Positions 1 to 8,946 of a stretch of DNA of 64,000 bases are shown here, one piece after another. A program made the translations under genes and the position numbers. The notes beneath the pieces are model-generated. The model saw only the letters and a program-made list of their open reading frames with translations. It ran no database searches and was not told where the DNA came from. The stretch covers positions 62,001 through 126,000 of the forward strand of contig JAKEEU010000056.1 of assembly GCA_022616415.1 (NCBI GenBank), given 5' to 3'. This DNA is from Candidatus Zhuqueibacterota bacterium (GTDB lineage Bacteria; Zhuqueibacterota; Zhuqueibacteria; Zhuqueibacterales; Zhuqueibacteraceae). The number at the start of each line of letters is the position of its first letter. Positions within the stretch are counted from its first letter, which is position 1.

Positions 1-321
1 GCCTATCGGCTGCCATTGCGAGAACAGCAGGATCAAGCACATGCTGGAGAGCAGAACGTAGGTGCTGCGCTCCGCCGCTTGGGGAATGATTTTGGTCAGC
101 AGCTTTTTGAATCCCTGCCGCGCCATCACGCTATGTTGGACCGCAAACAGCCCGAGCAGCGCCGCGTTGATGAGTAACGCCTGGCCCAACGGCCCCTCGG
201 CGCCGGAATCAATCGACTTGGGAACAAAGATATTGCCGATAAACCCGCATGCGTAAAGGAACGTGGCGAAAAAAGTTGCATAGCTGATAACGCCATACGT
301 GAAAACCAGGACTCGTTTCAT
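1..321 (-). CDS. mddA: Methanethiol S-methyltransferase, N-terminal 107 residues (cut by window edge)
   Basis: The reading frame runs from an ATG at 321 to the window edge. The protein is hydrophobic and contains 'VPKSIDSG', 'EGPLGQALL', 'AVQHSVMAR' and 'ERSTYVLL', the N-terminal pattern of the MddA/NnrU-like membrane methyltransferases. MddA methylates methanethiol with S-adenosylmethionine to give dimethyl sulfide. The SAM-binding C-terminal part lies outside the window. An AGGAG Shine-Dalgarno sits 7 nt before the ATG. A 31-bp element about 40 bp upstream recurs before the DUF4395 gene near 4.7 kb, so the two may be co-regulated (inference). Confidence 0.8.
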   Translation of the reverse strand, partial: MKRVLVFTYGVISYATFFATFLYACGFIGNIFVPKSIDSGAEGPLGQALLINAALLGLFAVQHSVMARQGFKKLLTKIIPQAAERSTYVLLSSMCLILLFSQWQPIG

Positions 322-362
322 ACATGACTCCTTTCTTTGAGTTGAGTTCTTAACACCTGCCG

Positions 363-437
363 CGATTATTATAATCTGTTGATACAATATACGCGATTAT
401 GCTTCGGATTTCTACTATCCCTTCAGATGGTTTTCAA
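363..437 (-). promoter_or_regulatory. Duplicated upstream element, copy 1 (before mddA)
   Basis: Bases 363-393 are identical to 4700-4730, upstream of the DUF4395 gene. The similarity continues imperfectly to about 437 (ctactatc...gatggttt). Read on the minus strand it contains TATAAT. Both copies lie 5' of a minus-strand gene, so a shared promoter or operator is likely. A shorter relative of the distal half occurs at 491-521. Confidence 0.55.
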
Positions 438-516
438 GAGTGATTTCTGTTGAACTGTCCGCAAACCTCATGTACGAGATTTCAAGCGGGTTTTTCACTA
501 TCTATCGAGATAGTTT

Positions 517-1425
517 TTGAAAACACAGGTGGACTGGCGCAAAAAAGTATTGACTTTCAGTTTGACATTGCCGTCCATCAATAGTCGCATTGATTTGCAT
601 GTTAGAAAAGATTTGCGACATCAGAGCAGCGACCACGATAGGGCGATAGCGGCAGAGAAAGCGCCCGTGCTTAATCGTGCCGATTGGTTTGAGAATCCAG
701 CTTTCATTCGCATGATCGAAACCCACAATCAATATGCGACAGAGTTTGCCAGGTGGCGACGCTTATTCGCCGAGCACGCTGCGGAGCTGGCGCATTTGCT
801 GAAAACCTTTCCCGGCAGCGAGAATTTGCGCGAAGATGATCTGCGCCGGATCATTGCCGGCTCGGAAACAAGTTGCGATAGTCTCAGCCAACGCGGTGTT
901 TTCAACCCTTGGACGAATCGCTGGTCAGGCCGCTGGAGCAACGGCCGCCTGCAGTATCACATCTGGGATTCGACGCGTTTTATCGACGGCCAATGGATTC
1001 AGCCGGTCAGCTTATCAGAAACCGGATTTGCCAAAGCCTGTTGTGTTGAAGAAATGCTGCAAAACCGCCGCACTGACGTGGCGATCAACGTCTTTAGCCA
1101 TGAAAATGGCATCACCGGCTGGGTATCGAAACGCCAGCGCGGGCGATTGGAGCTTCCTCATATCGGCTATCTGGTCAATGACACGACGCTGATATGGACC
1201 TGCCAGATCAAAGACCCCGAAAATTTGTTCGCGCCCGATAGCCGGTGGTTTGTGTTTCTGGAAACAGTGCAAAATTCGAGCACTCCGGCAGTGTATAAAA
1301 TCTACGGCCAACCTTTTGAGCTGACCGATAACCTTTTGGTGAATTCAAATGAGCAGGACAAACACTTTGGAACTTATCACGCAACCAATTTGGAAATTCA
1401 GCAGAAAAACAGGAGGCAAAAATGA
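517..1425 (+). CDS. Hypothetical protein, start uncertain
   Basis: An open frame of 302 codons with no family that I recognise. It has no clear signal peptide or membrane segment. The middle is rich in Trp, Asp and Arg ('WTNRWSGRWSNG', 'YHIWDSTRF', 'DSRWFVFLET'), suggesting a soluble beta-rich domain. The only upstream start is a TTG at 517 without a Shine-Dalgarno, inside a short repeat, so the first ~50 residues may not be native. The frame ends by running 14 nt into a BBE-domain remnant of a different gene, so its 3' end may also have been replaced. Confidence 0.45.
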   Translation: MKTQVDWRKKVLTFSLTLPSINSRIDLHVRKDLRHQSSDHDRAIAAEKAPVLNRADWFENPAFIRMIETHNQYATEFARWRRLFAEHAAELAHLLKTFPGSENLREDDLRRIIAGSETSCDSLSQRGVFNPWTNRWSGRWSNGRLQYHIWDSTRFIDGQWIQPVSLSETGFAKACCVEEMLQNRRTDVAINVFSHENGITGWVSKRQRGRLELPHIGYLVNDTTLIWTCQIKDPENLFAPDSRWFVFLETVQNSSTPAVYKIYGQPFELTDNLLVNSNEQDKHFGTYHATNLEIQQKNRRQK

Positions 1426-1708
1426 TACGGCTTTCAACTACCGCGAGGCCAAATGGTCGATGGTAATCGCCGGCATCGATCCTGATCCGGCCAACAAAGA
1501 CCTGATCACGAAGTGGGCGAAAATGTACTGGGAAGCGCTGCACCCCTACTCCGCCGCCGGCGCGTACGTCAATTTCATGATGGAAGAAGGCGAGTCCCGC
1601 CTCGAGGCCACTTACCGCGACAACTACAAACGGCTGGCGCAGATCAAGAAAAAGTACGACCCGGCGAATCTGTTCCGCGTCAATCAGAATATCAAACCTG
1701 CGAAATAA
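1412..1708 (+). pseudogene. 3' remnant of a BBE-domain FAD-linked oxidase
   Basis: From about 1412 the frame encodes the C-terminal berberine-bridge-enzyme domain of an FAD-linked oxidase: 'NYREAKW', 'HPYSAAGAYVNFMM', 'ATYRDNYKRL', 'KYDPANLFRVNQNI', then a stop. In intact enzymes this follows about 370 residues of FAD-binding and substrate domains. None of that is present upstream, where an unrelated frame abuts. The upstream ATG at 1349 lies in the neighbouring sequence and is probably accidental. It is therefore a 5'-deleted remnant, probably non-functional. Confidence 0.75.
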
Positions 1709-1753
1709 CCGCAATGCAAAGCTTACAGCGTTTTTCAATTGCGTGGAAAGAAC

Positions 1754-1821
1754 GTCATTCCGAGCACAGCGAGGAATCTGAACCTTGAAAGATTCCTCGT
1801 CGCTACGCTTCTCGGAATGAC
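1754..1821. repeat. Palindromic intergenic repeat (GTCATTCCGAG family)
   Basis: An imperfect inverted repeat starts GTCATTCCGAG, ends CTCGGAATGAC, and has inner arms GAGGAATCT and AGATTCCTC. A diverged relative lies at 55727-55816. It occupies the gap between convergent genes, as REP- or MITE-like elements usually do, and could also act as a transcript-end hairpin. Confidence 0.7.
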
Positions 1822-1848
1822 ATATTCATCCATTTACAAACGGCCGTA

Positions 1849-2499
1849 CTAAGCCAGCTTCTCCTGCATGGCTTTGATCACCGCCTCGGTGCGGGAGTTC
1901 ACGTGCAATTTGGCATAAATATTTTTCAGATGAAAGCGCACCGTCGGCAGGCTGATGAACAACTTTGCCGAAATTTCCTTGTTGCTCAAGCCCTCGGTCA
2001 GCGCGCGCAGCACCTCCAGCTCGCGATCCGAAAGCGCCGCGGTGTATTTCACGTTCTTTTTCTGGCCTTGAAAATAAGCCAGCACTTTTTGGGCGACTTC
2101 GCCGGACATCGGCGCGCCGCCGTGATGCGCTTCCTTGATCAGCTCCGACAATTTTTCGATTGAAGAATTTTTGAGCAGATAGCTCACCGCGCCCGCGCGC
2201 AGCGAATCGAAAATCCGCTCGTCATCGCTGTAGTTGGTAAGCATCAAAATTTTTAAATCGGGGATTTCCATCCGTAGCGCCTCGACACATTCGATGCCCG
2301 AGCGCCCCGGCATGTTGATGTCCATCAGCACGACATCAGGAAGCTCGTCGATCATATTCTCCATCACATCGTCACAACTGGAAAAAGCGCCGACGAATTG
2401 CAAGCCTTCGGCGCCGGCAATCAAGTTGGCGATCATGTCGCGGACGCCGGCGTCGTCATCGACGATGGCGACGCGGATGATTTGGTCAGAGTTTTCCAT
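1849..2499 (-). CDS. NarL/LuxR-family response regulator
   Basis: A receiver domain (about residues 7-125) carries the acidic pocket 'IVDDD' and the phospho-acceptor Asp in 'VLMDINMPG'. A LuxR-type helix-turn-helix follows (about 150-215: '[12 protein letters not shown]', '[11 protein letters not shown]', '[13 protein letters not shown]'). The start is placed at the ATG at 2499 because GAGGTGG lies 7 nt upstream; the longer GTG start at 2508 overlaps that site. The natural partner is probably the propeller kinase at 4962-7979, which belongs to the HisKA_3 class that pairs with NarL-type regulators. A C-terminal remnant of a sister regulator lies directly 3' of that kinase. Confidence 0.88.
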   Translation of the reverse strand: MENSDQIIRVAIVDDDAGVRDMIANLIAGAEGLQFVGAFSSCDDVMENMIDELPDVVLMDINMPGRSGIECVEALRMEIPDLKILMLTNYSDDERIFDSLRAGAVSYLLKNSSIEKLSELIKEAHHGGAPMSGEVAQKVLAYFQGQKKNVKYTAALSDRELEVLRALTEGLSNKEISAKLFISLPTVRFHLKNIYAKLHVNSRTEAVIKAMQEKLA

Positions 2500-2628
2500 T
2501 TGATCCACCTCTTCGATACTTTGCCGCCTGAGCTACTTTATTCGCAGTAAATTCGCAATAAAACGGGCTTGTATTTGAAGATACGATATTATATTTTTAC
2601 AAAAGCATTTTTAAAATGTCAACTCTTT

Positions 2629-3489
2629 TCAAACTCTCTGGTCTTCTCCTTGAAAACCTCGAGGAATCCGAGTAGTTGCTTTGCGATATTCTTTTTCGTC
2701 GCGCCCCAGGAGGCGGCATGGTCTGCCTTCAGCGCATACATGAATACGGCGTCGCCTTCCAAGCGGCAATGCTTTTGCTATTTCGATCTTTGCAAAAAGC
2801 AAAAAATTCAAAAGGCAGAATGATTCTTCGGCAGAATAATTGTGAAACCATTCTGCAAAAAAATATTCTGCCTGTTTGGTTAGGTTTGAATTGCTTACCA
2901 GACTGGCCGTTACTATCCACGACGGTGCAATAAAATTGGCGATGCCGCGCCGCCTGGCGATCACCTGGTTCCCACCCGGCTTCAAGGCCGTCATCATGAC
3001 GGCCTTGACACCATAAGCCTCGGCCGAGTTCTGCGTGCTGGCCTTGCGGAACCGAAACCGCGGCACGACAGCGGATCGCACCCGCGTGAAACCAGCCTCT
3101 TCGAGCAATCTGAACATCTCTCCCTCCAGGAGAGCACCGCCAATTCAACTGGCCCAGAGCTTCGGATCGTTGACGATCGACTGTGACAACTGCTTGGCGC
3201 TCACGATGTCCGTAATAGAGATCCGGCCGCCCGGTCGCAGCACGCGAAACATCTCCTCCACGACCCGGCGCTTGCGAAACGAAAGATTGATCACGCCGTT
3301 CGAAATCACCACATCCACAGAGGCCTCCGGCACCGGAATGTCTTCCATGCGACCCTGGTGGCATTCCATGTTTGTGCCGGTTGCCGCTGCGTGCGCTTGA
3401 GCCTTCAGGCACATGGAGGGATTCATGCGGATGATCTCGTCTTTGAGCATGGTCTCCAAAGACGCTTGGGCGTCGACGGTATGGGTCAT
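2629..3489 (-). pseudogene. ArsM-like SAM methyltransferase with internal deletion and in-frame TGA
   Basis: Translation starts at 3489 after a good GAGGAGGT site. Recognisable ArsM-like segments are 'HQGRMEDIPVPEASVDVVISNGVINL' (in two blocks), 'FRVLRPGGR', 'DIV' and 'LWAS'. A TGA at 3147-3145 then interrupts the frame, and the same frame continues 'IGGALLEGEMFRLLEEAGF...ASTQNSAEAYGV'. The TGA sits where arsenite methyltransferases have the conserved Cys of 'LWxxCIGGAL'. The N-terminus jumps from 'KDEIIRM' straight to 'NPSM', skipping about 75 residues that hold SAM motif I. The real stop also seems lost: homology ends near 2967 while the frame continues to 2629. It is most likely a decayed gene; a selenocysteine origin of the TGA is discussed in the findings. 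Confidence 0.65.
3118..3134 (-). other. Hairpin 10 nt after the in-frame TGA (SECIS-like candidate)
   Basis: Ten bases after the TGA codon at 3147-3145 the minus strand forms a perfect 6-bp stem (CTCTCC with GGAGAG) closed by the loop TGGAG. The apical loop begins 16 nt after the TGA and has G as its second base. Bacterial selenocysteine insertion elements have this general geometry. A hairpin this small can occur by chance. Confidence 0.35.
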
Positions 3490-3551
3490 GATCTACCTCC
3501 TCGAAAAATTGGCGGTGTTGGAATTGCTTATCAGACTGGCAGCCTGGTTTG

Positions 3552-4043
3552 CTATCCGCCAGCGCACTGATCGCACACCCATATCCCATCCACGACGCGC
3601 CCCTGGTTGAACATGCTCTTGTGGCTTTGGGGATCGTAAAAATAGCCGGACTCGTAAACGAGCTTCTTTTCGCCGTTTTTCAGAAGATGGATTTGTTCCG
3701 GCTCGATCGCGTGCTCGTAAGGCAGGTAGACCTTGCCGGTGACGGACATCTGTTCGAGAAAATATTGCGTCATGAAGCTCTGCGGGATGTTCACGATGAA
3801 ATAAAACTCTTTTTGCGGGGTGAAGATGCCGGTGGTAAAATCCGCGGCGCGATGGGTGCTGGGGCAAAGCACGTCCACGACGGCGCAATCAAAACCGGAA
3901 GCCTCGCCCTCGACGGTTTTGACGCTGATCTTTTCATGCAGATGGTGTGCCGCGTCAGCTTGCTCTTCATGCTTTTGCGAGCAGCCAAGCAGGATGGCGG
4001 CAACACCGATCAGTATGATGGCGGGAAAACGGTAACGGTTCAT
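3552..4043 (-). CDS. Predicted lipoprotein of unknown function
   Basis: The 163-residue product has a type II signal peptide: basic start, hydrophobic 'AIILIGVAAILLGCS' with the lipobox Cys at about residue 21, then a His/Glu-rich linker. The mature part includes 'FDCAVVDVLCPSTHR' and ends 'VCDQCAGG', so it keeps several Cys residues that could bind metal or form disulfides (inference). The start is supported by AGGAGG just upstream. It lies between the DUF4395 gene and the methyltransferase remnant on the same strand. I do not recognise the family. Confidence 0.7.
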   Translation of the reverse strand: MNRYRFPAIILIGVAAILLGCSQKHEEQADAAHHLHEKISVKTVEGEASGFDCAVVDVLCPSTHRAADFTTGIFTPQKEFYFIVNIPQSFMTQYFLEQMSVTGKVYLPYEHAIEPEQIHLLKNGEKKLVYESGYFYDPQSHKSMFNQGRVVDGIWVCDQCAGG

Positions 4044-4156
4044 AACTCCTCCTTGTCGTTTGGGTTGTTATTTAGCACGACGGCATCGTGAGAATGGATT
4101 TATATCCTTTGTCGTTATTCTCATCTTGAATTTGCCATTATCCTTCTTCCATAAGG

Positions 4157-4654
4157 TTATTGGGACTCCCCCGTGCTGAACATGACCGGCTTGCCGAAAA
4201 TCAGCCCATAAATAAACGAGGGGATGCAAAACCCCACACTCACGTTCACAAATGCAGCGACCACGAGTAACCCACCCAAAGCATAACCGGCTGCCGGCAA
4301 ACCGGCTTGAAATACCCAAGCCGACGCGACCAACATCGTCGTTGCAAGCAGACACGCAAAGCGTCTTGGGAAATGGTAACGGGGAATGGCCGCTGTTTTG
4401 AACAGATGACGCAAGCCAAAGTTATAAATCACCTCAAAAGGATGCCCTGGAAGAACTGCGCCCAAAGCAGCAAAAGGCACCAAAGTCCACAAGATGGCCG
4501 GCGAGGCCAGGACCGTGCCCACCGCCGTCCAAATCATGCAGATCGCTGGCGCCAGACGCAGCCAGTAATTGATCTGCGAAAGCGTATTGTCATCGAGTCC
4601 CACAAATCCCTGGGCCTCGATTCTTCTGCGTGTAGTTATAGAATTCATTGACAT
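4157..4654 (-). CDS. DUF4395 family membrane protein
   Basis: The 165-residue protein has four predicted membrane segments and the DUF4395 pattern 'PGHPFEVIYNFGLRH' with 'FCIPSFIYGLIFG' near the end. DUF4395 proteins are often encoded beside thioredoxin-like or sulfur-metabolism genes; their biochemical role is not established. The start follows AGGAGG by 6-7 nt. The upstream element at 4700-4730 is shared with mddA, which handles methanethiol. That makes a sulfur-related function plausible but unproven. Confidence 0.8.
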   Translation of the reverse strand: MSMNSITTRRRIEAQGFVGLDDNTLSQINYWLRLAPAICMIWTAVGTVLASPAILWTLVPFAALGAVLPGHPFEVIYNFGLRHLFKTAAIPRYHFPRRFACLLATTMLVASAWVFQAGLPAAGYALGGLLVVAAFVNVSVGFCIPSFIYGLIFGKPVMFSTGESQ

Positions 4655-4699
4655 AGTAAGCCTCCTAAAGCAATCCTCTCGTCGAGCAATACGGAATAA

Positions 4700-4779
4700 C
4701 GATTATTATAATCTGTTGATACAATATACGAGATTGCGATTCAGGTTTCTACTATCTATCGGGATGGTTTTTACAAACC
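4700..4779 (-). promoter_or_regulatory. Duplicated upstream element, copy 2 (before the DUF4395 gene)
   Basis: The first 31 bases are identical to 363-393 and the following ~45 are similar. It lies about 45 bp upstream of the DUF4395 start, about the same distance as copy 1 from mddA. The conserved part includes TATAAT on the minus strand. It is probably a shared promoter/operator. Confidence 0.55.
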
Positions 4780-4864
4780 TATCCCACAAGACTGGTTTTT
4801 GCGAAGGGATGGGGATAAATCAGTGGGCGGATAGAGTGGGCTGAAAAATATCATGAACAGTGGT

Positions 4865-4939
4865 TCATGCCAAATTCTCCTGTATCGCTTTGATCACCGC
4901 CTCGGTGCGGGAACTCATATACAATTTGGCGCAGAGTTT
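4865..4939 (-). pseudogene. C-terminal remnant of a NarL-type response regulator
   Basis: The last 24 codons of a LuxR-type regulator are preserved with their stop: '[18 protein letters not shown]' followed by 'IQENLA'. This matches the end of the intact regulator at 1849 ('[23 protein letters not shown]'). The remnant begins about 20 nt after the stop of the histidine kinase at 4962, the usual place for a partner regulator. Everything upstream of the C-terminus has been deleted. Confidence 0.75.
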
Positions 4940-4961
4940 TTTGATCTATTTTTTAAAAAAT

Positions 4962-7900
4962 TCACTTATTTTTATACGGCGCCCTCGCCGTCACGCGTGT
5001 GCCTTGGCCCGGCGCGGAAACGATCTCGCAGGCGCCGCCGAGTTTTTCCGCGCGGCTGCGCATGTTGTTCAAGCCATTGCCGTGTGACGGGCTGTTGATC
5101 TCGAAGCCTTTGCCGCAATCGGCAATCGCCGCGATGATATTCCTGCCCTTGAGCTCAATCTTGACCGACACGCTCGGGCTGCCGGAATATTTCACCGCGT
5201 TGTGCAGCGCTTCTTTGGCGATAAGCAGTAGATTGCGGCGAAGCTCGGGATGCAGTTTGATTCCAGCCATTTGTTCGGAGACTTCGAAATGCAGTGCGAT
5301 GTTTTTGGCGCGACAAATTTCATGGGCAAAAACGCTCAGCCGGCGCTGCAGCGCCTCGCCCGAATCGTGTTGCGGATTGATCGACCAGACGACGTCACTC
5401 ATGGCTTGCGAAAGCTCGCGCGCAATGTTACCGACGCGTTCCATCGAGTTGCCAAGCTCACGGGCAGCGTTGGATGAAATTTGCCAGGTGACTTCCCCAT
5501 GGGGTTCTGACAACCCATCGTCACTCTCAAGGCGCTGCCGTATCCCGGACTTTTGCAATGTCACTTGCGACAGCAGCCCGATGTGCGTCAAGCCCGCGCC
5601 GATGTCGTCGTGCAAATCCGTGGCGATGCGCGAGCGGATTTTTTCGATCTCCAGCAGGCGGTCCAAACGCACGATGTGGATAGCGTATAAGATGCTGCCC
5701 AATATCAACACGCAAAATGCGATGAACCACCAACGCTGCCAAAACGGCGGCTGGATCGTGAACGCCAAAGATGCGGGAGCAACGCTTTCCACACTTTCCG
5801 CATTAATCGCAGTCACTTCGAACGTGTAAGCCCCAGGACGCAATGACGCGAACGTAACCGCTCTTTGATCGGTCGGCCCCTGCCAATTATCGTCCAAACC
5901 GAGCAATCTGTATTTGTATTGCACCGGCTGCCCGCCCTTGAAGCTGAGGCCATTAAAGAAGAATGCACATAAATTCTCATCGTATGAAAATTTCATGCCA
6001 CCAGCCACGCCACGTTCTTTGCCATTGACGCGCAACCCGGTGATGTACACCGGCGGCGGGGCGCTTTCAAGATTTTTATGGCCATACTCATAAATGGTCA
6101 ACTCTTCGGGACTCACGCTCCAAACCGCTTGCCGGCCAGGAATAACTCCAACCGCGCCGACATGTCTGCCGGTCAATCTCCGGTGCGTGAAAAAACGGCG
6201 AGAATTTTCCGGCGCGGTGTATTGCAGTCCGACCGAAGTGGCGATCCACATCCGGCCATCGTCATCTTCCGCCAATGCCCAGACCGCGTTGTTCAACAAG
6301 CCATCTCGCGTGGTGATCTTCTCAAATTTGCCGTCTTTATAAATGGAAATGCCGTCGAAGCGAGAGCCGATCCATAGCTCGCCATTGCGGCGTTGGACGA
6401 GCGACCGCACTTGATCGCTCGCGAGTCCGTCTTGGGGGGTAAAGTGGCGAGTTTGAGAGTATTTTCCTGCTTGCGGCTTGAACGCAAACAGGCCGGATCG
6501 AAAAGTGCCAACCCAAATATTGCCGTCCAAGTCCTGGCAAACTGCCTGAGGCGTGCTCTCTCCTAATTCTTCAATATAAAAACCGCGCTGTTTTCGCGTC
6601 TTCAAATCCACCTGAACGAGACCCACACTCCAAAGGCTGCACCAAAGCTGATCGTCGCGATCGATCAAAATCCCGAGGATCGCGCCTTTGGGGGGATCAT
6701 CGGGGAGATCCCGGCCCGATTTCAACACGCCAACCAGCGACAAGCTCGCTGGCTTTTCCTGCTCTGCGGTGAGCGCATAAGCGGCCACCCCGCTTTCGCG
6801 ATAGGCAACCCAAAGTCTCTCATCGCCGGCGATATCGACTGAATGCACATCGCTCGACAAGCCGCCGCGATCAAGTTGATGCAAAAATTTCTGCCAGCTT
6901 CCATGGCGATCTTTCCAAACTTCCCACAGACCTTCTCCGGAAGCAACAAAGAGATGGCCGCGTTCATCAGCAATCGCGCTACGGTTCAATAAATCCGGAT
7001 TAAGGCCTTTAAAGGGAAAGCTATAAAAATTGCGCTCGGACAGTTTGAAAAGCCCTCCATTCCTGCTGGCAAACCAAAGATTGTTCTCGCGATCGATGAG
7101 ACAAAAGAAAAGGTCATTATCAGGCAGTCCGTTGGCGGTGGTATAATTGGCAACTTCTCCTTCCGGAAAACTTTGCTTCGCCACTTTGACGATGCCTTGC
7201 GAGGTGACAAACCAAAGATAACCCTCTTTATCATCAAGCACGGCGCGCAAATCACCAAACGGCAGTTGACGCTTGGCGGTGATCCGGTTGTGTTGCAACC
7301 GGTAGAGCGTGCCATCCTTGGTCCCAAGCCAAAGAATTCCCTCGTCGTCTTCGAGCACGCACAAAAAGGTCGTCGGAGGAAGATCGAATTCCAGCCGCTC
7401 GGTTTGGCGCGTGTGCGGCGAGTATCTGTATAAACTCTGCTTGATGCTGATCCAGATGAGGCTGTCCGACGTCTGAACGATGAACGACACCGCGCCGGAA
7501 TCTTTGACAGCCGAGAAATATGACGCGCTGTCATGACGAACTTGATAAATGCCCCAGGCGGCGCCGCACCAAAGAACGCCTTCGTGATCTTCAAGAATTG
7601 CCGTAACGACATTGGCAGCATAATTTTTGTCAAGCGCGAGCGAGGTGATTTTTCCATCTGCGATTCTGCTCAGTCCGCCGCCGTGCGTGCCGATCAAAAG
7701 TGTGCCCGGTGATTTGCAGCTTTCTCGAATGCTCCACACATGACCGACCGGCAAACCGTCGTCCTTTCCATAAGTTCTGAAGCTGATGCCGTCATAAACC
7801 GAAAGCCCGCCGTCAGCGCCGATCCACAAATACCCCCGCGAGTCTTGAAAGATGGTCGTAATCCAATTCGACGGCAGTCCTTCTTTAATGGTGTAATTGT

Positions 7901-7979
7901 CGAACGGCAGCACCTGAAGGTGCGCTGGTCGAGATAAAAAAAGCAAAAAAAGCAGGGTTGTGAAAGCCGGTTTTCGCAT
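4962..7979 (-). CDS. Two-component propeller sensor histidine kinase (HisKA_3 type)
   Basis: A signal peptide ('TTLLFLLFLSRPAHLQ') leads into a large periplasmic sensor of Reg_prop beta-propeller repeats ('SIFQDSRGYLWIG'-like units, about residues 20-640). A Y_Y_Y domain follows ('YKYRLLGLDDNW'), then one membrane helix ('WWFIAFCVLILGSILYAI'), a HisKA_3 dimerisation helix with the phospho-acceptor in 'DLHDDIGAGLTHIG', and a HATPase ('ALHNAVKYSG', 'DCGKGF', 'GNGLNNMRSR'). It should sense an external ligand and phosphorylate a NarL-type regulator, probably the one at 1849. The ATG at 7979 is preferred because the signal peptide starts there; a TTG at 8024 would extend it without support. A decayed sister copy lies immediately upstream. 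Confidence 0.88.
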   Translation of the reverse strand: MRKPAFTTLLFLLFLSRPAHLQVLPFDNYTIKEGLPSNWITTIFQDSRGYLWIGADGGLSVYDGISFRTYGKDDGLPVGHVWSIRESCKSPGTLLIGTHGGGLSRIADGKITSLALDKNYAANVVTAILEDHEGVLWCGAAWGIYQVRHDSASYFSAVKDSGAVSFIVQTSDSLIWISIKQSLYRYSPHTRQTERLEFDLPPTTFLCVLEDDEGILWLGTKDGTLYRLQHNRITAKRQLPFGDLRAVLDDKEGYLWFVTSQGIVKVAKQSFPEGEVANYTTANGLPDNDLFFCLIDRENNLWFASRNGGLFKLSERNFYSFPFKGLNPDLLNRSAIADERGHLFVASGEGLWEVWKDRHGSWQKFLHQLDRGGLSSDVHSVDIAGDERLWVAYRESGVAAYALTAEQEKPASLSLVGVLKSGRDLPDDPPKGAILGILIDRDDQLWCSLWSVGLVQVDLKTRKQRGFYIEELGESTPQAVCQDLDGNIWVGTFRSGLFAFKPQAGKYSQTRHFTPQDGLASDQVRSLVQRRNGELWIGSRFDGISIYKDGKFEKITTRDGLLNNAVWALAEDDDGRMWIATSVGLQYTAPENSRRFFTHRRLTGRHVGAVGVIPGRQAVWSVSPEELTIYEYGHKNLESAPPPVYITGLRVNGKERGVAGGMKFSYDENLCAFFFNGLSFKGGQPVQYKYRLLGLDDNWQGPTDQRAVTFASLRPGAYTFEVTAINAESVESVAPASLAFTIQPPFWQRWWFIAFCVLILGSILYAIHIVRLDRLLEIEKIRSRIATDLHDDIGAGLTHIGLLSQVTLQKSGIRQRLESDDGLSEPHGEVTWQISSNAARELGNSMERVGNIARELSQAMSDVVWSINPQHDSGEALQRRLSVFAHEICRAKNIALHFEVSEQMAGIKLHPELRRNLLLIAKEALHNAVKYSGSPSVSVKIELKGRNIIAAIADCGKGFEINSPSHGNGLNNMRSRAEKLGGACEIVSAPGQGTRVTARAPYKNK

Positions 7980-8028
7980 GATTAAATGACAGAAAAATGG
8001 AGGCCAGAAAAATGACTGAATCAAGGAA

Positions 8029-8783
8029 TTATTTATATGGTACCCTCGCCGTCACGCGGGTGCCCTGGCCCGGCGCGGAAATGATTTCGCAAGAGCCGCC
8101 GAGCTTTTCGGCGCGGCTGCGTATATTGTTGAGGCCGTTGCCATTTTTCGCACTGGCCAGGTCAAAGCCTTTGCCGCAATCGGCAACCTCCACGACGAGA
8201 TGCTTGCCATTGGTTTCAAACTTGACCGCAACGCTCGGACTGCCGGAATACTTCACCGCATTGTGCAGCGCTTCTTTGGCGATGAGCAGCAGATTCCGGC
8301 GAAGCTCGGGATGCAATTTAATTCCAGCCATCTGTTCGGAGGCTTCGAAATTCAGTGCGATGTTTTTGGCGCGGCAAATTTCGTGGGCTGCGGGCGCATG
8401 GGCAGAAGCGTAAATTTTCCTTGCGCGAACTTGACCGCGCCATGGCGATGCGTGCCGATCCACATCGTGCCGGGCGAGCGCCGGCTTTCATAAACACGCC
8501 ACACATGGCTGACCGGCAGGCCGTCGGCGACGCCGTAGTTCTTGAAATTGACGCCGTCATAGACCGAAACCCCTTCGTCGCCGCCCATCCACAAATGCCC
8601 GCGCGAGTCTTGAAAAATCGAAGTGATCCAATTCGAGGCGAGGCCGTCTTTTATGGAGTAATGTTCAAACGGTAGAATCTGCGGGAATCCTGGGCGACAT
8701 AAGCCCGCCAGTAAAAGCATCGTCGGCAGACTTTTAGCCAGCGAGCTTCGCGTACGATGATATAGTTTTGGCGGTTTCTGCAT
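8029..8783 (-). pseudogene. Internally deleted copy of the propeller histidine kinase
   Basis: Two frames join here. The first ~120 residues (from 8783: signal peptide, 'LPFEHYSIKDGLASNWI', 'FQDSRGHLWMGGDEG') match the N-terminus of the neighbouring kinase. From about 8400 to 8029 a shifted frame encodes only the kinase end ('AHEICRAKNIAL', 'ALHNAVKYSG', 'NGLNNIRSRAEKLGG'). About 2.3 kb of propeller, membrane helix and His-box are missing and the junction is out of frame. It is a remnant of a tandem duplicate sitting upstream of the intact gene. Confidence 0.85.
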
Positions 8784-8946
8784 CGCTCGGGAATATGGCT
8801 AAACACTGGGTTCAGGCTCAATAAGTTGAATAAAGCAAAAATCCAATAAATGGCAAGAGAGAAATGCAAAATAAATGCAAGCGGAAAAATATTTCCTTTA
8901 CAATCACAGGTGAGATTGTTACGTTAAATGGAACCACGTTGCGCTC

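Noticed and set aside
2569..2823. 84-codon plus-strand frame downstream of the methyltransferase remnant
   Set aside because: It overlaps the run-on of the ArsM-like gene in antisense and has no supporting signals.
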